From Heloderma charlesbogerti (taxonomy: Eukaryota; Chordata; Lepidosauria; Squamata; Helodermatidae): a stretch of 64,000 bases of DNA. How positions within the stretch are numbered: the first letter of the stretch is position 1; each line of letters opens with the position of its first letter. Made by a program: the position numbers and the translations under genes. This document shows positions 44,463-56,300 of this stretch, in pieces. The stretch lies in NCBI GenBank assembly GCA_026122225.1, contig JANEZZ010000464.1:724501-788500 (forward strand), read 5' to 3'. A model generated the notes under the pieces. That model was not told the DNA's origin. It made no database searches and saw nothing but the letters and a program-made list of their open reading frames with translations.

Positions 44463-47400
44463 TTTGGCTGAGGAGCAAGATAAAAATACTCTAAATCAAT
44501 AAATTTAAATCAATAAACTATATATGCTAATTGGCTCACAGTCGCAGAGCTCCACCAAATCTTTCCGTTGCACAAGCGATTGCACATTACACTTGTACAA
44601 CTGGTTGCACAACAGGAATGCACAACCAGTTGCATAATGAATTGCACAAGCATAATGCACAACCAATCGCAGAACTGAACCTGCGCAAATGTAATTTTAG
44701 TTGAATTCTTCTCTTGCGTCTAGTTCGGATCCTAGTTTCCACTAGCGCAACGTCATTTGTGTTAGTGGAATGACACAGTTGGATACTGCCCAATGTTTTG
44801 TGAATGGCAACTGTTAAGGTAATTATCACTGTCTGTACTTTCTGCATTTCAGTTCCCTCAGACAACAGAGTTTGCAACTCTTCACAAACACCCCAGCATG
44901 CATATAAAGACCTGCCAATTTGAGATCAACATTTTATGCATCTGATTAAGTGAACAGCATCCATGGAAGCTCATGCTAAAATAAATTCATTAGCCTTTCA
45001 GGTGCCACAAGACTCTTGTTTTTGCTGCAATAGGCTAACGAGGCTCCCACTCTGGAGACAATTACAGTCTTCCAGGGGAATTGTCCCCTCCTTACCGTCA
45101 GACTTCCTCCGCTTCAAGGTCAACAGCTCCAGTAGCGTCTGCCTGGCCTTCTCCCGGACCCGGACCATCAGGGCCCACTGCCGGAAGCACAGCCTCAGAG
45201 ATCTGGCCCGCTGGCGTTCCAGGCTACGCTGGCTCAGCACCTCCCGTTCGGCAACCCTCTTCCACGCGTCAAAGCACCTGGGAAGGAGGGGGGTGGCAAA
45301 GGAGAGGAGGACATCATAGAATCATCAACCCTGGACAGAAAGGACTGGGGGTGGACGGGTGTTGGGTCAAGTCATCTGTTATTCCGGAAGCCCCTTTACC
45401 TGAAGGCAAGAATCTTAAGTGCACCCGATGACGGCGTGGTGTGTTTTTGTACAGCTCACACACTCTCTCGGCACCCACCGGTATGTACAATTCTTCCACC
45501 TCTCCCCAAGCTGCAACGTGAAGTTATAGTGGGCATAGCCAGGGCTGGCGCCAAGGGCCCACACCCCAGCAGGGCCCACTGACGAGAGCCCCCTGGAGTC
45601 GCTCCTCCTCTTCTCCATTGCACCCTGCTTGTTCCTCTGCCTCTTGCTCTGGCACAGACAGCAATGCTGGTGAGAAAGAGGAGCAGGAGACGACACGGCC
45701 TGCGTGCTCCCTGGCTCGCTGCCTGTCCAGCAAGTAAGTGGAAGCAATGATGAGAGATCGGGGAGGAGGAGCAAAAGCGACTGGTGACAATGGTGGTGAG
45801 AAGGCAGACTCACGGAGGGAGGGGGCCCATGGAGGGCATCTTGCCAGGGGGCCTTCCAAAACCTGGAGCCTGCACTGGTCATACCTCAGCAAGCAGAGCA
45901 TCTGTTTTGCACACAGCTGGTCCCGGATTCAAATCCCAGTATCACTGGCTTCAAACAGCCTCAAGGTAGATTATTTATTTATTTATTTATTAAATTCATT
46001 AATCGCCCATCTGGCTGGTCACCCAGCCAATCTGGGCGATGTACAAAGTGTATAATAAAACAGTTTAAAACAATAACATTCTACAGTAAAAACCTTTTCT
46101 CAAACTACCCTAACCCACTCCAAATGCCTGCATGAACAACCACGTTTTTAATGCGCGGCGGAAGCTCATTAAAGAGGGGGCATGGCAGAGTTCCCTAGGG
46201 AGGGAGCTCCACAGAGTGGGGGTCACCACAGAAAAGGCCCTCTCCCTCGTCCCCACCAGCCTAGCTGTCCTGGCTGATGGGACAGAGAGAAGGCCATCCG
46301 AGGCTGATCTTGTTAAACGACCTGTCTGGTGCTGCTGGAGGCGCTCCTTAAGATAGGCTGGGCTGGAACCATATAGGGTTTTAAAGGTCAAACCCAACAC
46401 CTTGAATTTGGCCCGGAAAACAACTGGTAACCAGTGCAACTCCTTCAGCACTGGAGTGATGTGATCTTGCCGGCGGCTGCCTTTAATCAGGCAAGCCGCC
46501 GCGTTCTGTACCAGCTGCAGCTTCCGAACCGTCTTCAAGGGTAACCCCACGTAGAGCGCATTACAGTAGTCTAAACGAGAGGAGATCAGGGCATGTACTA
46601 CCGATGGGAGCAGATGGTCGGGAAGGAAGGGGCGCAGCCGCCATATCAGATGGAGTTGGTACAGCGCTGTCCGGCTCACAGCTGACACCTGAGCCGCCAT
46701 GGACAGCTGGGAGTCCAAAATGACCCTCAGGCTGCGGACCTGGTCTTTCAAGGGTAGCCGTACCCCATTCAACACCAGGTCAACATCCCCCAGCCTCCTC
46801 TTGTCTCCCACCAAGTACCTCAGTCTCGTCAAGGTTCAGCTTCAGCTTATTCCTCCCCACCAGCCACTCACCGTCTCCAGACATTTAGACAGGGATTCCA
46901 CGGCCAACCCTGGTGAAGATTTGAACGAGAGGTAGAGCTGCGTGTCATCCGTGTATTGATGACACCGCACCCCAAACCTCCTGATGATAGCCCCCAGCAG
47001 CTTCACATAGATGTTAAATAGCATCGGGGAGAGGATGGAACCCTGTGGCACCCAACAAGTGAGCGGCCACGGGTCTGAAACCTCCTCTCCCAGTGCTACC
47101 CTCTGGTACCTGCTGGAGAGGGAGGACCAGAACCACCGCAATATGGTGTCTCCAATGCCCAACCCCTCCAGGCGGTCCAGGAGGATACCGTGGTCAACGG
47201 TATCAAAAGCCGCTGAGAGGTTGAGAAGAACAAGGAAGGAGCATTCACCCCTATCCAGAGCCCTCCTCATATCATCTACCAAGGCAACCAAGGCCGTTTA
47301 AGTCCCATGCCCAAGCCTGAAGCCCGACTGAAATGGGTCTAGATAATCAGCTTCAGATTAACTGAGGCAGCTGGGCTGGGGGGGCGGGGGAGGAAACCAG

Positions 47401-50400
47401 TCTGGAAGTGTGCCACCGCTTGTCAGAGTAGCACACTGTAGTGGGCTAGAAGGAGCAATAATCCAAGAGCAGCAGCCTATGACACTTATGCTGACCCGCC
47501 TTACATGGTTTTAGTGAAAACTGCTGTCAGGAGCGCCTTGGCAGCCTCTCTCAGTAGATTCCAATAGCCAACTCAAGACACAGACGAAAGGATTTCTTTT
47601 CAAAGCTTTAATCCTTTTACAACTTAATGACTCTTTCAGCTGCTAATCACCAGTGACTAAAGCAAGGAACAGCAGAGTGGCCTAAGCTTCAAGTAGGCAG
47701 TTGATCCCCGTTTGAAAGAGAGTCACTTGAAGACCCAGAACTTATGGGCTAGGGAGAGATCCTCCCTCTTTCCCTTGGGTCCATGGGAGGCGGCCGTTGC
47801 TTGCGCGCCAAATGGGCGCTACGCCTCCTTTCCGCGCCCTCCATCGCTCGTCGCTCTTTGCGTCTGCGTCGAGCATCTAAGAAGCCCCGCTCCCGCACAC
47901 CTTCACTGCCAGGGTCACTATCTATCTCAGGAATGCCGGCAGGAGGAATCTCTGCCAGGTGCTGAGCCTGGGAGGGATGAGCTGGCTCCTCTCCCACGGA
48001 TTGCTGTTCCTCCTCAGAATCCAAACTGCTCTGAGGCTCTCTGGGCTCAGTTTCCACCCTGACAACTGCAGAGTGAGAGCATGTGAAGTTATTGTGAATG
48101 ACCAAGAAGCACCACATCAAGAAGCACCGTCAAGAAGCACCCTCATCATTATTATTAATCACCTCCCCATTAATCTTTTTATTTACACCACCATTGGGCT
48201 ATTGACTCGTTGGTTTCTTTCTTCTTCTTCTTTTTGAACCTATATTTGTTTTATTTTTATAAGTGAAATAAACAATACCAACAACATAGTCAAAATCGCT
48301 TCAATGAAAGCAAACCAAACATCCAAATATAAGTCCAGTTGCAAATTATACCTATACAGCATATACACACTCTTCCGGACAATGCAGGTATTATTAATTC
48401 TTCAATCCGCTGCTCCATAAACGACGAGCCTTGTCTTTTAATGTTATAACTTCGGTCTTATAGCAAATAAACGGGAGCAAACAATCCATTTCCATTAACC
48501 ATATATTACCATTCCATTGACACATATTAGTAAACATTCGAAGTTTAACCAACAGGAAATAATAATAATCGTAGTCCCATAATAATGAGAGTAATAATAA
48601 TATTAATGATAATTTAAAAAGAAAAAAAGAAGAAAAAGAAATTTAAGGGAAGGATACAAAGTAAAAAAAGTAAAAACAAACCATTTATTTATTTTAAGTA
48701 ATTTGTTGTTTCTGTGCTTGTTGGTTTCTATGCTTAGAACGTAAGAACATCAGCAGAGCCCTGCTGGATCAGACCAAGGGAAACCCACAAGCAGGACATG
48801 AGTGCAACAGCGCCCTCCCACCCATGTTCCCCAGCAACTGGCGTACAGGTTCTCCGATAGATTATTATTGTTTTAACAATTATTATTGTTTTGCTGCCAT
48901 AGGATTCCATCGGTATTTGTATTATCAATCCTTGCAAGCTGCCCCGAGTGCTCTGTTTTGGAGGAAGGGCAGGGCATGAGCCCTGCAAATAAATAAACTG
49001 TTATTATGCCTTGCTCACCGGCTGATCAGCCCTCTCTGGATCCGAGCCGCCAAGGGCAAAATCCTCCTGCTGGCCCAGTAGCGGGAACGCCACATCCTGA
49101 AAGCAGCCGCCAGATTCTTTTTCTCCAGGATGGTGCAAGCGTCCTGGGCACAGGCCTCCTCTCGGTCCAGGTGCTCTGTCTGAAGGCGCCACAATCTGAA
49201 AGCTGCTGTGCAGCAGGGGGAAGGAAGTTGGAGCCACAAGGCTGTAAAGGGATGTTTTTTCCTAAGCTTGTCGGACACACAAATGCTCTTGTCGGGTTAT
49301 GCTGTCTCCTTATATCCTGTATCAGCTTTCACTAAGCAGGTGCCCTCCAGACATGCCGAACTACAACTCCCATCAACCCCAAGCAGCACAGCTGGCTGGG
49401 GCTGATGGGAGTTGCCATCCGACATGTTTGGAGGGTGCCCACTGAGCGGGAGCACGGCGTATATACTAAAAGTGAAATTCTCTGAGTATGGAGCCTTACG
49501 GAGCCAAAACAGCATCCCCATGCCTGGGAGGGGAGGGATCAACAGGTTTGGGGGCATTCAGAGCCTTGCTGAACTTGACAGTCGGGGGGCCAACACCCCA
49601 AAATGACCAATGGGAGCCCTGCACGCTGCAACGCTTTGTCACAGCAGCAAATGAGCAACATCAAACAAATGGCTTCCTTGCAAGAGGAAAAAAGGTGGGA
49701 TATAAATGCAATAAATAAATAAACAAACAAACAAACAGCTGCTCCAAGACCTACCAGCCAGCCGCCTCATGTCTCGGACGGCCTCCGCCTTTCTGCATAG
49801 CTCCTCCGCTCCCTGCGTGCGACGAAGCTGCAACCACAGGATTCCTTCTGCCCTAAACAAAAGCCAGGAAGACGAGCTTCATTTGCTGATTAACCATATA
49901 CCTTTATTTGGTGACAGCCTTAACACAGACGCACACATATATATCCTGAAACCTGCATACGTTTTGCAAATTTGGGCCAGTCACTATCTCTTAGCTTAAC
50001 CTACCTTGCAGGGTTGTTGCAAGGTAAGTTAAACTTTGCAGTTGTGGGCCCGTCACAATCTCTTGGCTAAACTACCTTGCAGGGTTGTTGCAAGGATACA
50101 CGGGGGAGACAGACCGTGTATTCTATCTTGAGCTCCTTGGAGGAAAGGCGAGGTATAAATGTAGTAATTTACTTATTATATTCTACTGCTGCTAGTCATG
50201 AGTGAGGCAAGGACTACTCAAGACACAAAGCCCTGGCCAGCCTCCTAAGGTGCTCCCTAAACTTTGCCCACATACTTCAAGCATATCTTTGCCTCCATAA
50301 GGGACAGAAACTTGCTTTCTTCCCCCTTAAGGATACATTCTGAAATAGCTCAATTCCGCACAGGGCTTACGAAGAGCTACGAAATCCAACTGCCGAAGCC

Positions 50401-53330
50401 GGCGGAGAAATTATTCCACCTGTAGATGAAGAATGGAACCCCTGCCTCATCTTTGCACACCTGCTGTACCGGGTGACATCTTCCAGCTGCTCTGTAGAAA
50501 GCTGGCCCAAGACAGGGGTTTTTGTTATTCTCTCTCTTTCTGGGGGTGCCGGCAAACCTTTGGCGCTACTCGCTGTCTCCCGCTGCTGCGAAGCTCGGGC
50601 CTCCTGCTGCTTCGCCACGGCGTCCTGCCACTGACAAAGAACCAGACGTCACCTTACATTTCACATCCGCCTCTCAAAACCTTTCATTGCCAAATGATAA
50701 CCCTTTTATAAGGTATCGTGAAAATGGTTTTTCCTCTTCCCTCCCCATCCCCTTTTCCTTGCGTGTCGTGGTTTTTGAGACTGGAAACCTGCAGGCAGGG
50801 ACCGTCTCGTTTTTACTGATTGCATGTAAGCCGCTCCGAGAGACCTTTTTTTAATCTGCTGAGAAGTGGGATAAAAATCCTTTAAATGAATAAATAATAA
50901 ATAAACCCTTCATCAAGGTAGAAGTCAAGGACAGTTCTTTTTAGATCATGTCCTTTGGCTCCTTCCATAAGAACCTGCCCTATATTGGCCGGACTCGTGC
51001 CATTGGCCCAGTATTGCTTGTTCTGATTAGCAGAAGCTCTCTAAGATTTGTTGGTGGGGGGGAGTTCGAACTGGAGATGTCAGGAATCGAACCCAGGACC
51101 TTCTGCATTCAAAGCATGGGCTATATCCCTGGGCAGTGGCTAAACCCATAGGCTGACACCATCCTGACCCTGCCCACCTTTCCTACCCAATCTCCCCAGG
51201 CTCTCTTACCCTGCGGAAGCTGACGGACAGAACCGTCAAGGTGTGGCTTCTTTGGGCGACGCCCACCTGGACGTTCCTCAGCTGCACCGCCCACTGCAGG
51301 GCAGAGAGCCCCTTGCACAAGAGTTGGCGCTCATACAGGGCCTGGGCTGCGGCCCGCTTCCCAGAGACGTGGTTGCGCCAGGCCACAAAACATTTTGCCA
51401 GCAACGGGTCACACCTCTGGGGCAAAGGCCTGCAAATAAATCAACAAATCAAGGGCCAGGACTCGGTTTGAGAACGCCTAAATCGACTCGTCACCACCTC
51501 CGTCGGCCAGAGAGGCTGCACCTCTGCCTCCTGGGACGAACGTCACAGCGCAGGGAGACCAACCCGGCCCCCTATGCCAGCCAGAGCAGGAACAGCTGCA
51601 GGGAGCTTGTTTCATCCTTCCCTTCCAAAAGAGCGCCTTTAAGAACTTTGAAACGACGAAGGTTGTCACAGAGAGGATCTCTTCTCGATCATCCCAGAGT
51701 GCAGGACATGGAATAATGGGCTCAAGCTACAGGAAGCCAGATTCTGGCTGAACATCAGGAGAAACTTCCTGACTGTTGGAGCAAGAGGACAATGGAACCA
51801 ATGACCCAGGGAGGTGGTGGGCTCTCCCACGCTGGAGGCATTCGAGACGAGGCTGGACAGCCAGCTGTCGGGGATGCTCTGACTTGGACTCTTGCACTGA
51901 GCAGGGGGTTGGACTCGATGGCCTTGTAGGCCTCTTCCAACCCTACTACTCTCTGATTCTATGAACTGGTGCCTGAGTTTTGTCTCTCTCTTTTTTTCCT
52001 CCTCCCTCCCAATCCCTTTTCCTTTTGTGTCACGTTTTTCCAGTTGTGAGCCTGAGGGCAGGGACTGTGCTTAGTCTTTGTACACCGTTCTGAGAGACTT
52101 TGGGGGGGGGGGGGCTGAAGAGCGAGAAGAAAATGCTGTCAATAAATAAATCATGCAAGCATTAATTAATGCAATCCAATCTGTGTATGAGAACAAAAAT
52201 GTGTCCTGAAAGGAAAGGCTCGCTTCATAGATGATGGGCATGGCCGTCACAGCAAGGGACATCTCAAGAAGAGGCATGCCCATTTCTCCATCCCATGGGA
52301 CAGAATGCCTCTTCTGGGGTGGCCATTTCCTCTAAGGCAGTCCCATTTCACGGTTCCCCTCAAATCATCCGATTACCTGTCTCTCTTCCTCTCCATCGAT
52401 GCGTCATCTCTTTCCAGGTTCTACAAGTAAAGAGAAAGCCAAGACAGTTCTGGCCACTTCTTAGACAATCCCACTGTTCCTATTTGGAATGTCTGGCACC
52501 AACCCAGGGCTTTGAACATTCTGCATTAAGGGGTTCCAAATTCCGCACCACAGTAACCTGAACTGGCTATATAGCTTGCAGAAAAGCCTGATTCTGCAAC
52601 CAGAATAAATGGCGCAGAATTTTTTTTTAAGGTATATTACTAGATTTATATCCTGCATTTTTTCCTTTTGCAAGGAACACGAAGTGGCTTACATGGTCCC
52701 CCATGGGGTCCCCCCCGCAAAGTTTAATGATGCTGCTTTGCCCAGAGCAAAATTTGTCCTTCTAGCCTCCCACTGTCGGTTCTGGTAGATCCCCCTCTGC
52801 CTACAAGGCAGTACTACCCGCATTGGCTTTACATTAGAAGTGGAAAGATCTAAAAACACAATCATGTATTTATTTATTACATTTATATCCCTCCTTTTTT
52901 CATCTTGCAAGGTACCCAGAGCAGCTTACATGGTCCTCCTCCTCTCCATTTTATCTGCACAACAGCCCTGTGAGGTAGGCTAGGCTGAGAGTCAGTAACT
53001 GGCCCAAAGTCACCCAGTGAGCTTCATGGCCAAGTGGGGACCAGAACCCAGATCTCCTGCATTCCAGTCCAACTTTCTAACCACTACAACACACAGTCAG
53101 CTTATTTCACACAATTCGCTATGTTTCTAATTAACTGACGGAACTCACTGCCACAACATGAGATTTGAACTACAACACGCAGCTCAATGAGGTGGTAGAA
53201 AGCCGAAGTGGCCGAGCGGATGATTGCATTAGTTTGAACTGCGGGTTCATGTTTTAATGCTTGCTCATGTAAAAATGTCCTGCAAACACACTCCAAGTAG
53301 CACATCAGAGAGAGAGAGAGAGGGGGAGGT

Positions 53331-53367
<37 letters not shown>

Positions 53368-56300
53368 AACCCAGCCTTTCCCCTGCTGTGTTAGTTTTCT
53401 ACTTGGAGTGAAGTTTTATTTATACAGGGTAGCATTAAGAAATGTGAGTCGAGTTGGAAGGGACCTTAGAGATCATTGAGTCCAACCCTCTCTGCTCAGT
53501 GCAGGCTCCACACTGCAGGGTGCAGCTACAGCATCCCTGACAGGTGTCCATCCAACCTCTGCTTAAACACCTCCAGGAAAGGAGAACCCACCACCTCCCA
53601 AGGCTGCCTTTTCCACTACCAAACAGCTCTCACCATTAGGAAGTTTCTCCTAACGTTTAGCCAAAACCTGATGCTATAGATTGTAAGATCCTTCGGGTAG
53701 AGATCTATCCTCAAGCATCGTGGACATAGATGGCGCTGTAATAGCTTTGGCTAATGGGCAGTATAGCAATGTAATAAATAAATGACAACCAAAAAAAGTA
53801 GGGTATCTTCAGCCCCGTGGTCTCCGGAATTTATCATTCCTTCTGCGGGGCACGCTCCCAAATTCAGACTTTGGTAACAAGCAAACAGACTCGGCTTACC
53901 TCCTTTCGCACGTTATCTATCTCACCGTCTTTCTCTCCACAGCATGGCAGTTCTCTGTGACCTCTTTCCACACCAGGCCAGCAGTCATCGCAGATGGGAT
54001 TTAGGGAGCCATCGGCACACTCCCCAGCGAGGGTTGTTGGGATGGAGATATTTGTGCCGCCAGCAGGCTGCGAATGTTCACCAAGACCTGCTCTGGCTGC
54101 TGCTGCCCCAAAGGGGTCGAACTTCTGATGGGGCGAAAATGGGCTGAATTCATCCACGCAGTTTGTGATGAATGGGGCCCCGCCAGCTTCTCCTGGTTCG
54201 CAGCCTTCGGCGCCGTTACCAAACTGGCGGGCCAGAAAGACCTCTGGGCCTCCCGGAGAAGGAATGGTCAGGTCCACTTCTCGTTGGGGGTCGTACTCGG
54301 ACACCCCCATATTCATCAGAGTCTTGGCACTCAATGTCTCTGGGGAGACCTGCAAACCATCAATGGAGAGAAGACCCAGTGGAAGGTCCCTGTGATCCAA
54401 CTCAGAGCAATGGAATACTCCGGAAGAAGGTTCTTCTGGATGGTGGCAGTAGGTTTTTAGACAGCCACAGATACCCTTTCCTTCCAGAGCTTGCTGAACA
54501 CCCGAGCAACATTTGAGGTAGCAAAAGGAAGTGCTGGAATAACCTCCTTCTCCTTGAAGCGCCAACGTGGTGGAACCAACGCCACCGTAGAACCCCATTG
54601 GCCAACCTCGGTCCAAGACCTCTGTTGGGGGTGCATGCCGTCCAGCGCTTTTGTACCTGTAGGCAATGGGGAGGGGTTCCCCATCTCCCAGAGTGCCCAC
54701 TATGGGACCAGGACCCCAATCCCTAGCCAAGGGGGTTCGCCATTTCACGCTGGCTTGCTTGGCGTAGCCCTCTTCTGCAACGAGCTGCTCCATCACGCTT
54801 AGCGCAGCCGAGGTCGAGACCTGGGAATTGGAACGCGAGTGGTAAGGCAGAGAAGAAGACTTTGATTCCCAGGGGAAGGAACCCAAGGCTCCCATCACAG
54901 CGGCTTCTTCCTTGAGCCTTTGGATGGAACTGTACAGGTCAGCAGAGGTTTGGGAAGACTGTAAGAGGGTTTGGAGTGTAGCGGAGGAAGGATGTCTATC
55001 TGCCAAAGGGGAAGAGTTCAGATGATCCAAGGTGAGGGCTGGCCCCGGAGGCAAGGAGTAGGCACTTCTGTTGGGACTCGTAGCAGGACGACGACAGTTG
55101 TGGTGAAGGCGACCCGGAGTCAGTACCTCCAACACTTTGGTTGGAGAGAAGGACTCTCCATTGGCCTCAAGATTCCCACTGCTTCTTTCCGACACAGAGA
55201 AACGACCTCTCGGCTGTTTTAATGCCTGCTGGGCTTTGTTCCCCATTCTGTCCTTGGAAGTAGCATTGTAGGGCTGGGGAACATCACAGCTTCCGCCTGA
55301 GAGGTTGTTTTGGGGGTTCCTCTTCGAACCAACTGGGCACGAGCAGCGTACAGCAGGAAGAGGGCAAGAGTCACCGATGGCTACCGCCTTTTCCAATCTG
55401 CACCTCTTAGATCCGAGGTTGCTTTGCTGCTGAGATGAAGGGTCAACGGCCATGTCCCAGAGTGGCCAATACGGACAAGACAGATTGGTTTGAACCAGAC
55501 CGTGTTGCAGTGGTTCAGCAGCTTTGTTTCTTATAGATGCAGCTCGTAGCCTCCCCTGGGCAGTCGCTCCAGTATGGTGTGACCCAGGGACGGCAGAGCC
55601 AGCTTGGTGATGGGACACCGTAACGTGGCTTCCGGAGGACAAGTACAGATTAATGTTGACGTTTTTCTGGACGTCTCTTTGCTCTGCAGAGAAGGGGGGA
55701 GGGAATGAAAAGCTGTTAAATTTTGGAGCATATGTCTCAAATAGATTTCCATTTCCTCCAGCAACTAATATTTCACAGTGGTCTTACGGCAGAACCGTCT
55801 CTTTCGCCAGTTGGGAGGTCTATGAATATTCCATGACATCACAGCAGCAGAGTCAATGGGAAAATAAACTATATAGATATACAGCGATGTCTCAATTAGC
55901 TAATTATACACGAGTAGCAGAGGGGAGACAGCCATGTACAATGATCAAGAATTCATCTGCATTCTTGAATACCAGGAAAGTAAAGCACACTCATACTCTG
56001 ATTTAACACATATGTTTTAATTAACTGTAAATAGGGATGTCAGCGAAACCTGCAATGGATCCAAATGAGTTCAGGTTTCTGTGAATCCAACCTGCAGATT
56101 CTGCAGCAGACAGCTTTTCCCGAGTCACACGGATTCCGTGGACCAGTTTTTCACTTTTCAGGGAGGGGGGTGGGGTTGTGCTAATGCATATTAACTAATG
56201 TGAATTAGCAAAGGTAGGAAAAAAATATTGTAAAAAACCCTTGATAGGAATTGTAGGCCCAAACATCTGACACTGGGCTGGAGAAGTCTGAGATAGATCT

